From the NCBI RefSeq assembly GCF_007655135.1, contig NC_045128.1, positions 14,090,230 through 14,154,229 of the forward strand: 64,000 bases of DNA, read 5' to 3'. Within the stretch, counting starts at the first letter, position 1. Every line of letters starts with the position of its first letter. Below are positions 22,482 to 35,526 of this stretch, piece after piece. The position numbers were made by a program, and so were the translations under genes. The stretch is from Punica granatum (taxonomy: Eukaryota > Streptophyta > Magnoliopsida > Myrtales > Lythraceae). The notes below the pieces were generated by a model. That model was not told the origin of the DNA, searched no databases, and worked only from the letters and a program-made list of their open reading frames with translations.

Positions 22482-25411
22482 ATGACGATCATGAAGGTTG
22501 AAGTGTTTGCGTACCTCTTGCTTCCCTTCCTCGTTGCATTTGCGTCAGTCTCATCGACAAACCCTCCTGTGAAGTATGAATCGATCTTCAACTTCGGTAA
22601 CTCATTGAGTGACACCGGGAACTACCTCGCAGTCGGTGCACCGGGACTGCCATTCATTGGGCACCTCCCATATGGAGAGACTTACTTTGGACAAGCGACT
22701 GGTCGCTGCTCAGACGGACGTCTTATTGTAGATTTCATTGGTATATATTTTCTGTTCCTTCTTCTCTACAAACCACAAACATCTTTGATAAGATCAAGGA
22801 CCCACATCTTATTATGTACAAATTAACCACAAGCATGTTGAAGAGCTATGTCATTTTATATTTTACAGCGGAGGCGCTCGGATTGCCTTTTCTTCCACCT
22901 TATCTAAAACTAGCCGAAGGGCCGTACGTGAAAACAGGAGTAAACTTTGCTGTCGTTGGGGCCACCGCACTTGATGCAGAATTTTTCTATGCCCGGAATT
23001 TGGGTTCAATTCTATTAACAAATGATTCTCTGAGTGTTCAAGTGAGCTGGTTTAAGAAGTGGAAGTCCTCCATCTGTACTACTAAACATGGTCTGGACTT
23101 CTTTGCTTTGTACCCTTTTCCAATATTATACCAATTACATACGATCATCTTCACGGATTGTTTTGCATAATTTGACGTTTTCATACAGAATGTGATATCT
23201 ACTTTAAGAAGTCACTCTTCTTAGTGGGAGAGATCGGTGGCAACGACTACAATGTACCCTTCATATTTACTGGTGCTCCCCTGGAACAAGTCCGACCTTT
23301 CGTGCCATTAGTTGTGGAAGCTGTCATCAACGCTACAGTCGTATGTTTCTAATATTGGAAATCCATCTACCACTTTATATATTTTGATGGCTAAATAATA
23401 GAGTATGCGTGCAAGAAACCATATCTCACAAATGAATTGATGTAAAAGGGACTTTTATTTTTAAGGGGAAAAAAGGTACTCTATTTCTCTTAAAATATGG
23501 TGGTGCTTTTTTTATTCGGTAGAATATATGGGGTTCTATATTAGAGGATACTATTTGACACTTCTATAATAGTAAAATAACCATAAAATCCAAAAAGAAG
23601 ATTTTTTGGTAAATTTTTCAAAAAATGTAAGATGTGATGAAAAAAGATAGAAAGACCATACGGAGAGAGTTAAATGTTTAAAGGTATATTTGATTTATTT
23701 ATTTAATTGAAACGGCCTAATTTTGCTGTAACATTTTTCTTTAAACATGCAGGCTCTAATTGAAGAAGGAGCAGTGAACGTTGTAGTTCCGGGAAATATG
23801 CCAATAGGCTGCATACCAGCTTATTTGACCACATTTCAGGGTTCTAATCCGTCAGATTATAACTCGAAAACCGGATGTTTAGACACATTTAATGCATTTT
23901 CCGAGTATCACAACGAACAGCTCCTTGAAGCACTGAAGAAGCTGAGAAAGAAATATCCGCAAGCAAGGATCATGTATGCAGACTACTATGGTGCATCAAT
24001 CGACTTCTATTACAAACCGAAACGCTACGGTAAAGTTTTTTTCCTCTCAATTATTATCGAATTCACAAAACAGATAAAACTACAAATAAATATAGTACTT
24101 CATAGATTTAAAAGGGTATGTTGAGAATGATGCAAACATTCGAATGAAGAAGAAGTCATGCGAAAACTTAAGACAATATTTAATTACTATTCACCCGTGG
24201 GTTGAGCAGATTGTTATTTGTAACATCAATTAATCAGTATAGTTTATTATTTAACTCGGTCTCCAAAAGTGCTAATTCGTTTATATTTGTAGATCGCACT
24301 CTTTGATGAAATTTTTTTTTCGCCGGGTGGGGGGGCGCTGGGGTTTGTGAGTTTGCAGCCAGCTCCATGAAAATTCTTCTATTTTTTTTTTTTTTTGGGG
24401 CAGCCAGCCCCATGAAAAGTCCTTTTTAGGGAAAATCTCCATTAGATTATTAAACGCATTATTTTATGTATTTATATAAAAAGCGGTAAGTTTATATATT
24501 TCGTAAATGAGATGAGTAGAATCAAATAAATATAATTATCTTAATCAATGTTAAGGTAACTAATTCAACTTCTGTGTTTTTACAAGGACTTTTTTCATTT
24601 TTAATATTGGAATAGTAAAAGATTTTATGAATTTCACATTTTCTATACTATACAGTATTAAAACTCTTAAAATTTAAACATTTCAACTTATCATATTTGG
24701 TAAATTTGTTTAGTCTTTTTCTTCCGTGCAATTGTGTGATTTGCGAGCATATTTATTAATGTATTTTATTTTGAAACTTTTTTCATATTTTTTTTTTATA
24801 AATTCTGTCTAATATTTTTTGACTTTTGATGTCTTTATTAATATTATTGCATGATCTATTTATTCAAATTATAAGCGCTACAAAATTAACTCTGAGATTT
24901 TGCCATGTATATGAGGGAGTTGCATGGTTAGTGATGAAAGCGAATTGGTCTACCATAGAAATAAGACACTTCATATGAAGCTGAACCGTCCAAAACGAAA
25001 TATAGCTATGTTGAAGAGACAATTACCAACTTGCAAATATATTTAAAATAAATATATGGTAGGCTTGCCCCTATATTATTGATATTGTTAACTAGCAAGA
25101 ATAATGATAGATCTTCGACAGCACATGACTTTGGAATTTCAATAAATTGCGGAAATGAAATTGTATGGCACTATGACAGTAATTTCATTAACTCCGTCGT
25201 AGGATTCACTGGGGGGACCATTATAGCATGTTGTGGAGGTGGCGGACCGTACAATTTCAACCTCTCTAGAGGATGTGGTCAGCCTGGCTCAACCTTGTGC
25301 AAGGATCCATCGACTTTTGTAAACTGGGATGGAGTTCATGGGACGGAGGCTGCGCACCGATACATGGCTAAAGGATTGGTCTATGGTCCCTTCACATCTC
25401 CGCCACTTTAA
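22482..25411 (+). CDS. GDSL esterase/lipase, five exons
   Basis: Proposed exons: 22482-22740, 22869-23090, 23189-23340, 23753-24029 and 25203-25411. All introns are GT-AG, phases are compatible, and they give a 372-residue protein, usual for plant GDSL hydrolases. Residues 1-25 form a hydrophobic signal peptide, so secretion or extracellular location is likely. The block I motif is FNFGNSLSDTGN with the nucleophile Ser41; the second motif letter is Asn instead of Asp. Block III is GEIGGNDYN (Gly177-Asn179 in the oxyanion hole). The C-terminal WDGVHGTEAAH supplies Asp346 and His349. The family hydrolyses ester or acyl bonds in lipids, cutin or small metabolites; the substrate cannot be told here. 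Intron 4 is long (1.17 kb) and holds a short duplicated GCAGCCAGC element. The exon model was derived by eye. Confidence 0.9.
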
Positions 25412-26025
25412 TTTCGGTCCGGTGCCTGAGTGATACTTCTTCGTCTTTGTGCATCACTGATTTAATTTTTAGTTTTTCATGTACTTGTGATGACTGAACA
25501 CAATAATGTGCAATTTCTAAAATATATTGTTGGTGGAATATATTGTCTTCTACGCGTACATCTGGTCTTGTATTAATTGAAGGAGGTATGTTATGGACTC
25601 GTTCTGCCATGTCGCATGTAATGGACAAATTGTGATACGCTTAATTAACCCAGAGCCACACGGTTGGTGAACGTGGATTATATATTATCTCCTATTAGTT
25701 TGTTGCAAAAAATATACAATGATATCATTAACTAGTCATGTAAACTACACATTTTGCGAGCATTTGCTGCTTTTATTTTGTATTAATATTATTTTTGATA
25801 AAAATATTGATATTATTGTATCTACGAATTTTATAATAACAAAAGATATAAAATAAATAATATCCTTGAAAACATAAAATAAATAAATACATTATGAAAT
25901 TTTAAAAGATGAATCTAAGTATATATTAATAGGGACTCGAACGAAAGATCAACCATGAGGCCAATGTTTGTGCAAAACGCAGTGGTTTCCCAATATATTT
26001 TATTTATTTCTTATATTTTAAATTA
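25412..26025. other. GDSL gene 3' region and AT-rich spacer
   Basis: Probable 3' untranslated sequence to roughly 25510-25600 (AT-rich, with TAATGTGCAATTTC near 25504 as a weak polyadenylation context), then AT-rich DNA up to the MULE left end. Confidence 0.35.
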
Positions 26026-26055
26026 TAAATTTCATAAATTCAAGAATGTCAACCT

Positions 26056-26390
26056 GAGATTCGGATGTAACGTTAATTCAATCCCTGACTTTTTTTTACA
26101 TCAATTGGATCCCTCTATTTTGAAAGTTACATCAATTTAGTCGTTGATACATCAATTAGGTCCCCAAGTTTTCATATTTACATCAATTTTTGCACTCCAA
26201 ATAACGGGTTATATCATGGGGGTCCTTGGGCACATCATTTAGATCCCTGGAGACGATGGTGATTTTCATGGCTAATGGCGTTAGGCGGCTGTTAACTGTC
26301 CCATGGACCAATCTGATGTAACATAAACCAAAAATGATGTAGCGGGGGTACTTTTTAAATTGGGTTACATCAATTTGGTCCTCAGTGCAT
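26056..26390. repeat. left terminal inverted repeat of the large MULE
   Basis: GAGATTCGGATGTAACG at 26056 and following bases pair with the reverse complement of 38695-38739. The region has many TTACATCAA / TGATGTAAC words in both orientations, matching the right terminal region. Weakly similar DNA may extend outwards to about 26026, where TTTAAATTA (26017-26025) resembles CTTAAATTA at the right side (38763-38771), a possible 9-bp target-site duplication with one mismatch. Confidence 0.65.
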
Positions 26391-28729
26391 CTTATATTTG
26401 TCTTATCTTTCTTTTTTCTCTCTTATTTCACAAACATCTTCATCTTCCCCTTTCTCTCATCTTTTGAAACGCAACTCCTGCTCCAGTGTTCCTCTCCAGC
26501 TACATTGCGTGAATCGATCAAGAAGAGAAGTTTGAGAGCAGTATGGATGTTGATTAGCGCAACCCTAACTTCATTTGCATACCTAGGTGTGCGCACCCGA
26601 ATTTCATCTCGTCGGGGCACGCAATGCGCGTGCCTATGCAACGCTGCTTGGGAGTGTCCACCTTTCCAGGGACGCGCAACGGACGCACGTGAGAAGGAGT
26701 CGCCACTTGCCATTTTACGACCCGAAGGTCGAGGGCCGGCAAGTTACCCGGGTCTAGGGGTACAGGGTACACCTAATTGCTAAGGCATATGGTTTGCGAA
26801 ACCCGAGATTCCGAATTCGGGGGTTCCGTTACATGCGAGCTTATATCTCGCGCGCCCTATCGGTACTCTAGCTTGTCTAGGCTTGCCATTTTAATTTAAT
26901 TGCCGCTTAATTAAGTTCCGCTTATCTTACGCGTTTTGACACCGTAAATTCGAAGGAGCACTCCGACCGTCTACTCTCCGACCGGAATTCTTACATGAAT
27001 AAATGTACAACATAAATCCTTACATTGTCCTCTCAAATAGATAAAATACAAATTACAACAACTGAATCTCGGTCGAATCGCGTTCAGTTATTATTCCACT
27101 CGTGCTCACCGTGTGGTTTGAAAAAAAGACTGGAATTGAAATTAAGGCGCGCGCTCAGTGTTAGGGGATTGGATCCCGTGACCTACGATTGGGGCGTTGG
27201 ACCCTGTATAAATCGTGCCCTAAAGGATCGGGCTCGATCCGCATAACAAACAAGTGCAAGAATGTTAACAAGCGGACATAAATAAACAAACAATAGGGTT
27301 TTTTTATTACCGAATTTACGTGAATTAACCAATTATTAACCGGGCTATCTTGGCATACAAATCCTACCCTAAAGCAAACAAAGTGGGTACAAGGTGTGAA
27401 TCGATCAAGGATTGCCTCGGGAAGGTATTTCGCATTTGGCATTATTTTCCGAGAACTTGACGTACGTGACGTCTGTTGTCAAGTCTTGTGTTTGTGGGTT
27501 ACTTTTAGGATTGTTCTATGTTGTGACATTACGGTTGTTACAAGTTATTACCGAACATTGATTCTGCCCGTAAATCCTAGAACCTAGTGCCTATCCCGCT
27601 ATTGCCCATTTTTGTCTTAGCCAAGTATACAATTAGTTCGGAATTTGTATTTTGAGCCAATCCACCCGAACTAATTACCCGAGACTATGCTAGAATAACA
27701 AAAACTCATCGGTCGGATAGAACGGGCTATGCAGATAAACCTGCGCCTAGATAGGTAGCACATCCTTACCCTGATACAGTAATGTTTCTCTTATTCTAAC
27801 CCTAGGGGTGTCGCTAAGTTGCAAATAGACGATTTTGCCCTTAAGGTGAAAATTATTTTCGAAAAAGAGAGATTACGCGGTGCTGGCCGCCTCGACCTGT
27901 GACCGGCGCTAACCGATCCCTTGGACCTTCCAGGGTTGTCAAGAACCCTAGAAAGCCAAAAGATCGGTTAATCTATCCGGAAGTGATCTAAGAAGAACTT
28001 TCACGTTCCAACTTGAGTTTCCTGAAATCAGGTGAGGCCTCGAGTCAAGACGCGCAAGTCCTTCCTAGACATCCATGTCACATCGAACCACGTGTCTCGG
28101 GTTTTATAAAATTTTGCGAGTTTTGAGAAGGGCACCAACGCATGTTTGCAACCTATCGACGCGTGTTACCGGTTTATTACCAATTCGTGCAAAATTATTA
28201 GGGCCAAGTGATTTAACTAATCGCATGAACGTCCCAATTACCCTGTTAGTGGGATTATTGATTAAATTAATTAATATTTTGCCAAATGCTCTAAATATGC
28301 GAGTTTCAGACCGTCGAGCCGATCATTGATAGACCGTCCGATGCGAATCCTAATTCTCAACCATCTTGGGATTAAAAAGTTGATTTTAGGTCGAGTTTAC
28401 ATGATTAATCCGATTTATGTGAGGTTTCGATTAAAACGAGAAAATAAAGCGTTTAAACACTGATCAATAACACATTATCACATCAAGCACGATAAAATAT
28501 ACCTTTTACATAATCGGTGCCGCCATGATCATGATAAATACATACAAACATACACACACATAATATTAACGGAATTGATAAAACGGCACCGATTCATGGA
28601 AGTGGAAAATCATGCAAAGCACACACATTGTCATGTCGTATACATATAATTACAGGAATAAAATATTTAAACAGGGCACATACGTTGTCGGTCGGTGATC
28701 CAAGTAGGAAAGGGTTGGATATCTTAAAA

Positions 28730-29290
28730 ATTGTCCAAGGACAGATTTGGATAATTTTAAAAGAACAGGGACTGGTTTGAAAATTTTGTAAAAGAACAGG
28801 GACTGATTTAAAAATTCGGATAAAGTTTTAGGGGACCGATTTGAAAATTCTGGAAAATTGGGGACTGTGTAGAAATTACTGAAAATATCCCAGGACTTGT
28901 TTGAAACGAATTTGAAAATTTGGGCTGATCTGAAAAATGAAAAAAAATGCCCCAAGGACTGAACTGAAACGGCACGAAAAGTTCCGAAGCTGATTTAGAA
29001 AATTCTGGAAATTTCGAGGACTGATCTGGAAGTATTAAAATGACCCGGACTTCAACGAAAATAATTTTAAAATTCGGGGCGGATCTAAAAAAAGGCGAAA
29101 ATGACCCTGGGACTAAACTGAAACAACTTGAAAAGTTTCTTGGGATGCTTGAAAAATTCTGGAGATTTCAAGTACTGATCTGGGAATATTAAAATGGCCG
29201 GGACTTGACTGCAAATAATTTTAAAAATTTGGGAGCAGATCTGAAAAAATAAAAATACGTCCTCTGAACTGAAATGAGACAAAATGAAAA
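28730..29290 (+). repeat. internal short-period repeats of the LTR
   Basis: Degenerate repeats of about 35-60 bases built on GGGACTGATTTGAAAATT(C/T)GGAAAA-like words. The homologous part of the second solo LTR (33430-33950) has the same organisation. The pattern creates open frames on the minus strand rich in Phe/Ser that are not genes. Confidence 0.7.
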
Positions 29291-30368
29291 GTTCGTAAAA
29301 TCGAGTTCGCGACGAATCCGATCACCCACACGACCCAATAACGCTCATTTCACATCATATTCATCCAAGCAAGCATAAACATTCAGAAATGGAGCCCTAA
29401 ACATGCCACTAAGTCGAGAATTTACCTAGTTCGGGAAGTTGAGGGGTGATTCTGTAAATAAGAAAAAATATAGAAAAAATTGAAAAATGCGCCGGGAGTT
29501 GGGCTGCTGGGGGAGATTGGGCCGAACGGGCCTGCTGGACCACTCTCTGGGCTGAGGTCCGGATTGGAATGGGCCGAGCTGGGCTGAACGGGCTTGCTGG
29601 ATCGCTCGCTGGGCTGGGCTAGCGCGGACTGGGCTGGGCCGCTGGACGCGGGCTGAGCCGGGCTATTGAGCCGACACCTGTTCAACCCGGAGAGCACGGA
29701 GCCCCAGTTAGAAGAAAAAAACGAAAATGGAGTGAAAGAGAAGGGTGGTTCGGACGGCTGCGTCGACGAGCGACGGGGTCGTGGCACCGGGAGGCTGAGA
29801 GCCGGGAGTTCCGAGAGGGAGTGTCGGAGCAGAGGGCGTCGTGAGCTGCGGTTTTTTTGGGAGGATCGGGCGAGCTAAGAGGCAACAGGGTCTCGGGTCC
29901 TTCGGGCTGGGGGTTCCCGGGTGAGCTGAGAGGACGAGAAGAATCATGCGGGAGGGAGAGAGCCGGGAGCTGAGACATTCGGGCATTGTGAGCTGTGGGG
30001 AGGATCGGGTGAGCTCCGGTTTTTTTTTACAGAGAATCCGTGAACTCCCGGGATCTTTTCGTCTGTTCTATCGTGTTTTTTTTTTTTGAAAAATCCCGAG
30101 CTGCGGGTTTTTGTTCCGAAAAAACCGAGAGAGAAAGAGAGAGAGACGGCGTGCACGATTCCGTTCGCGTGTGCAGAGAAAGACGTTGGCGTGTGCAGAG
30201 GAGGAGGCAGGCTCTGGTCCGGATCGTAGCAGGCTCGGCGGTGAGGGCGGCAGGGGAGCAGGAGATGAGGAACGAAAAAGAAAGGGAAAAGAAAAGAAAA
30301 GAAAAGGAAAGAAAAGTGAGGAAGAAGAACAGGAACGTGGGGGAAAGGGAGAAAGAAGGGAAAGCCAT

Positions 30369-30398
30369 GGTCAGAAGTCAGCAGTCTGACTTCTGACC
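30369..30398. repeat. perfect hairpin near the LTR right end
   Basis: Arms GGTCAGAAGTCAG and CTGACTTCTGACC (13 bases each) are separated by CAGT. It lies at the place equivalent to the hairpin cluster 35015-35146 in the other solo LTR. Confidence 0.75.
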
Positions 30399-31649
30399 GG
30401 TTTTTGAATTATTATTTTTTTTTCGAATTTCGAAATTGACGCGCGTACAAAATTAAAAATTTCATTTTCTCGATCGGACGTCGGAAAAATAATTCGACAC
30501 CGCTATCACGCTCAGAAAAATTCGATGATCGATATTATGCGATAAAATTATTTTCAATCTCGAATTTTGTCCCAAATTTTGAAAATTGACATCGATGTAC
30601 GCGAAATTCGAAAACGTCCCAAATAGTATTATTTCGAAAAATCATAAAATTGGTACTAGATTAGGAAAATGTGCCATCTCCGAAAAATCGTGAATACTCG
30701 AGTAATTAATCGGAAATACTTCCCTCACAGGTGGCAAAAAAAAAACGACGATTATGCTCCTCTGAAGCCGGTGGACCAAAATTGGGTGCTGACACTAGGT
30801 ACTGTTTTTTATCACCCTAAAATCCCAATTAATAGACTCGTGAAAAAGTTGACATTTTTTTTGGGTTTTTATCATGTACCTCAACTTTGTCTCTGTTGTG
30901 GTCGTTCTTGGATTCAAATCCATTGTTTGATGATGGCATTTTCAAGAAACTGAGTTCTTTAGGGTTTACAGAACCAGTATATTGATGCTTGCAGTGTGCA
31001 TTTGTGGAAGACAGTTGATGTCCATCTTTATAATGGTGGAGAGTTTGTTGGGAGCCCTATGATAAGTTATGATGGTGGTGATGTATTTACTTTTAAGAAG
31101 ATAGATGTTGATACCCTCACAGTTGTTAGGATATGTGAGTTGCTGCCTAATGAGTAGTACCCCCACGGACTACCATTACAGGGAACCCACTTTTAAGACC
31201 TTTGATTTGGCCATAAACCCTTTTGAGAACGACCTGGATGCTAGATACTTGATAAGCATATTGCAAAATCATACTGAGCTACATCTGTACTATGAGCATG
31301 ACCAGATAGATTAGCCTGAGGAACTCATTGAAACATAGATTAGGGAGTTGGAGAGTATTGAAGCTGAAAAGAGGCATGAAGCTACGAAGAAGAAGGAGCA
31401 GGAAGAGCTTCAGAGGATGGAAGAGGAAGCTATAAAGAAGAAGGAGGAGGGAGAGCTTTAGAGGAAGAAAAGGAAAGTGTAGTAAAAAAAAAGCAAGAAA
31501 TCAATGGATGTGAAGGCAAAAGGAAGCAAAGGCAAAAGGAGGCCAAGTTACAAAACAAAAGACAAGTTTCAAATTACAAGTTATGTTGAATGGGATGTGA
31601 TGGGGCCGCTAATGATCATGGTGTGTAGATACAGAGTGATCATGATCAT

Positions 31650-34600
31650 TGTGCGCACCCGAATTTCGTCTCGTCGAGGCACGCGTGCGCGCACCTAAAT
31701 GCAACGCGGCTTGGGAGTGTCCACCTTCCCGGGGACGCGCGACGAACGCACGTGAGAAGGAGTCGCCACTACCTGTTTACGACCTGAGGTCGAGGGCCGG
31801 TGAGTTGCCCGGGTCTAGGGGTATGGGATACACCTAATATGTTAAGGCAATGGTCTGTACGGAACCGAAAATTCCGAATTTGGGGGTTCTATTACGTGTG
31901 GGCCTATATCCCACACGCCCTTTCGGTACTCTAACTTGCTAGGCTTGCCATTTTATTTATTTACCACATGATTAAGTTCCGCTCATCTTATGCGTTTTGA
32001 CACCGTAAATTCGAAGAAACACTCCGACTGTCCGCTCTCCGACCGGGATTCTTATAAGAATAAACGTACAGCATAAATCCTTATATTGTCCTCTCAAATA
32101 AATAAAATACAAATTACAACAATTGAATCCCAATTGGTTCGCATTCGGCCATTATTTCACTCATGCTCACCGTATGGTTTTGGTAAAGACCGAAAATTAA
32201 ATTAAATGCGCACTCGGTGTATGGGGGCATTGGACCCCGTGATCGACGGTTATGGGTGTTGGACCCAGTGTGAATCGAGTCCTAAAGGATCGGGCTCGAT
32301 CCACATAACAAACAAGTGTAAAAATGTAACAGGCAAGCTCAAATAAACAAACAAAAGGGTTTCTTGTTATCGCCGAATTTACGTGAATTAACTGATTATT
32401 AACCGGGGTATATTGGCATACAAATCCTACCTTAAAACAAACAAAGGGATGATGGATAGGGTATGTAGCATTCGGCATTATTTTAACGGATCCGACAGAC
32501 ATGATGTTTGTAGTCAAGTCCTGAATGTGTGTGTTATTTTTAAATTATTTTGTATCATGACAATATGGCTTTTATGGATTTAAGAGTATTTTTACTTAAA
32601 ACCCAAAACCTAACCCTCTCCTTGACTATTTACCCATGTTTGATTAAGCCGAGTTTGAGATTAATTTGTTTTCCCATGTTTTGACCAATTCTATGCACAA
32701 ACCTACGCTAAGATTACGGCAGGACAAGGACCGATAGTCATGCCCTTGAATCGGTAAATATGTGTGTGTATGAAAATCAAGATTACGTTGCACGTATCTC
32801 GGTACTTTTGAAATTGTGAATTTGAAAAGGGCATGGCTAACAGTTCTTGAACTGTCGATGTGATTACAGACTGTTAATTGGTTCGTACAATTTATTTAAA
32901 GAAGTCAAGTGATTAATTTAGCCAAATTTAACGTCCTGATTATCCCGTATGTAGAATTTTAGGTTAATTAAAAAAAATTGCCGAATGCTTTAATCTACGG
33001 ATTTCGAGTCGTCGGAAATAGCCATTAATTGACCGCCCGATAAACTCTAATTTCCAACCATCTTGAAATTTAAAATTTTGATTTTACGTCGAGTTTGAAT
33101 GATTAAACCGATTCATATGAGGTTTCGATTAAAATGAAAAAATAAAGCGTTTAAACACGGATCAATAGCACATTATCACGTCAAACACGATAAACATACA
33201 TATTTTACATAATCGGTGCCGCCATGATCACGATAAGCACATACAAACATACGCAAACATAATATTTAATGGAATCGATAAAACGGCACCGACTCATGGA
33301 AGCGAGAAAACATAAAAAAAACACACATTGTCATGTTATATACGTATAATTACTAATCAAAATATTAGAGCGGGGCACACGCGTCGGGAATCCAAGTAGG
33401 AAAGGATTAGGTATCTTTAGAAAATGTCCAGGGACTGAATTGAATAATTTTAAAAGAACAAGGACTGATTTGAAAATTCGGAAAAATTCAGGGGACTGAT
33501 TTGAAAATTCTGGAAAATTTCAGGACTATGTAAAAATTACTGAAAATGTCCCAGGATTTTTTTGAAACGAATTTGAAAGTTTGGGCTGATCTAGAAAGCG
33601 AAAAATGCTCCAGGGACTAAACTGAAATATCATGAAAAATTCCCTGAATAGGTTTAGAAATTCTGAAAATTCAGGGACTGATTGGAAATTGATAAAAATG
33701 ACTGGAACTTGACTGTAAAGAATTTTAAAATTCGGGGCAGATCTGAAAAGTCGGAAAATAGCCCTGGGACTAAACTGAAACAATTTGAAAAGTTCCTTGG
33801 GATGGTTGAAAAATTCTGAAAAATTCCAGCACTGATTGGAAAATAATAAAAATGGCTAGGACTTGGTTGAAAATAATTTTAAAATTCGGGAAAGATCTGA
33901 GAAAATAAAAATGCGTCGTCTGGATTGAAATGTGACAAACAGAAAGTTTGTAAAATCGAGTTCGAAAAAAAATCCGATCACCCACGCTACCCAATAACGC
34001 TCATTTCATATCATATTCATCCAAGCAAACATTAATATTCAAGAATAGAGCCCTAAACATGCCACTAAGTCGAGGATTTACCTTGTTTGAGAAGAATAGG
34101 AGCAGATCTGTAAATAAAAAAAATTGGCCGGACAACTTGGGCTGCTGGGGAGTGGGCCGAACTGGACCGAAGGGCTGGACTGGGCTGAATTGTCTGCTGG
34201 ACCGATATGGGTTGAGATTCGGGCTGGATTGGGCCGAACTGGACTGGGCCGAACTGGGCTGAGATCCGGACCTCTACTGGATTGGACCGACGGAGGCGGA
34301 TTGGGCCGTGTCACTGGGCGCGGGCCGAGCTACTGGACGCGTGCGGGCTGGGCCGTTGGGCGCACGAACGGGCTGGCTGGTCACGGGCTTCCCTGTACGA
34401 CCCAAAGGAAATGGAAACCCACCCGATTAGTGTTGAAGGGAACCGAGGAGAAGGGGTGAATCGATGAAGTTAACGAGATCGCGAGCTCAAGGGAATTCGG
34501 GCGTCGGCTGGGGTAGAATCCGAGAGCAAGCTATGAGCGTTGGGGACGAGTCGTGGGGTCATAACACCGAGGAGCTAAGGGAATTCGGAAGTTCCCGTCT

Positions 34601-35526
34601 TCTCCAAGTCGAGCTAGGGGTTCTTTTCTTTCCTTTTTTTTTTTCGAAAAAAACAGAGGGAGAGAGAGCAAGTGAGCGGATGTTCTTTGTGGGGGAGTCG
34701 CGGCTAGGGATTCATTCGGGCCCCTCAATTTGGGCGAGCTTAGGGTTTTATTATTTTCTTTCTTGCCGAATGTGTTGCCCTTTTTTTCCATAATGAGCTG
34801 CGATTTTTTTCTTTCCAAAACAAGCTACGGGTTTCCTTTTATCCGACTGAAAGAAAAGAAGAAGAGAGGTGAAGAAGGTGGCGGCTAGGGTTCCGTTTTC
34901 TTTTTCCTTCCATTAGGGTTTTCGGTTTTTTTAGGAAGAAGGAAGAAGAGAAGGAAGAATCGGGAAAAAAAAGAAGGAGTCAGGAAGAAGACAAAATAGG
35001 TGGGGGGATTGAGGGGCAACGGTCAAAGTTGACCGTTGCCTTTGACCTTGACTTTTTTTTTTTAAGAAAGGGGTCAGCAGTCGGTCAGACATGTCTGACC
35101 GACTGCTAACCCATATGTCATGTCGGTCAAACCAGCTTTGACCGACCTGACTCTTTTTTTTTTTTTTTGAAAATTCAAATTTAACGCGCGTCGAAATTAA
35201 AATTCTCATCTTTGCAATTAGATGTCCAAAAAATGATCCGGGACCGGCATTGTGTTCAGAAAAAAATTATGCATTAGTGTTATGCAATAAAATATTTTTC
35301 GACATCGAATTTTCTTCCGGGATTTTAAAAATTGACGTTGACACGCGTGAAATTCAAAGACACCCCGTAAAATATTTTTATAAAATTGATGTTAAATTAG
35401 AAAAATGTCAATTTTTCAAAGGCCATGAATGCTCGAGCAATTTGCTAGAAATACTTCCCTCATATGGGGTGACACAGTGACGATTTTGTCGCTTTGGAGC
35501 CGGTGGACCGAAATGGGGTGTTGACA
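31650..35526 (+). mobile_element. solo LTR, 3.9 kb, inserted in the transposase
   Basis: Starts TGTGCGCACCCGAATTTCG and ends GGGGTGTTGACA. It is flanked by ATCAT at 31645-31649 and 35527-35531, a perfect 5-bp duplication. The transposase reading resumes directly after it. It is homologous to 26588-30794 but clearly diverged, so the two come from separate insertions of related elements. Confidence 0.85.
35015..35146. repeat. cluster of three hairpins with GGTCA/TGACC cores
   Basis: First: 35015-35040, 12-base perfect arms (GGCAACGGTCAA / TTGACCGTTGCC) with a two-base loop. Second: 35076-35107, a 32-base perfect palindrome centred on ACATGT, with arms containing GTCGGTCAG. Third: 35122-35146, arms GTCGGTCAAA / TTTGACCGAC around CCAGC. 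TTGACC and its complement match the W-box core bound by plant WRKY factors (established knowledge); binding here is inference. Confidence 0.7.

Larger units (their letters stand above)
26588..30794 (+). mobile_element. solo LTR, 4.2 kb, with 5-bp target-site duplication
   Basis: Starts TGTGCGCACCCGAATTTC and ends GGGTGCTGACA. It is flanked on both sides by CTAGG (26583-26587 and 30795-30799), a perfect 5-bp duplication. It is homologous throughout to 31650-35526 in the same orientation. No gag or pol lies between, and each copy has its own duplication, so each is a solo LTR, not an LTR pair. Orientation (+) is assumed from a GC-rich promoter-like block near the right end. The interior has a stretch of repeated AGGGACTGATTTGAAAATT-like words (28730-29260) and a GC-rich block (29480-30260). 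Confidence 0.85.

Noticed and set aside
23341..23752. Possible transposon insertion inside the GDSL gene
   Set aside because: It is bounded by good GT and AG sites in the expected phase and looks like a normal intron.
28730..29290. Regularly spaced short repeats that could suggest a CRISPR-like array
   Set aside because: Repeats are degenerate with no constant spacer length and lie in a plant LTR.
29422..30396. Many overlapping open frames on both strands in GC-rich DNA
   Set aside because: They lie in the GC-rich part of a solo LTR, have low-complexity composition (Ser/Pro or Arg/Glu/Lys) and several frames are open at once.
34059..35209. Gly/Trp/Arg-rich open frames
   Set aside because: Equivalent GC-rich region of the second solo LTR; repetitive GGGCTGG words create open frames without a domain.
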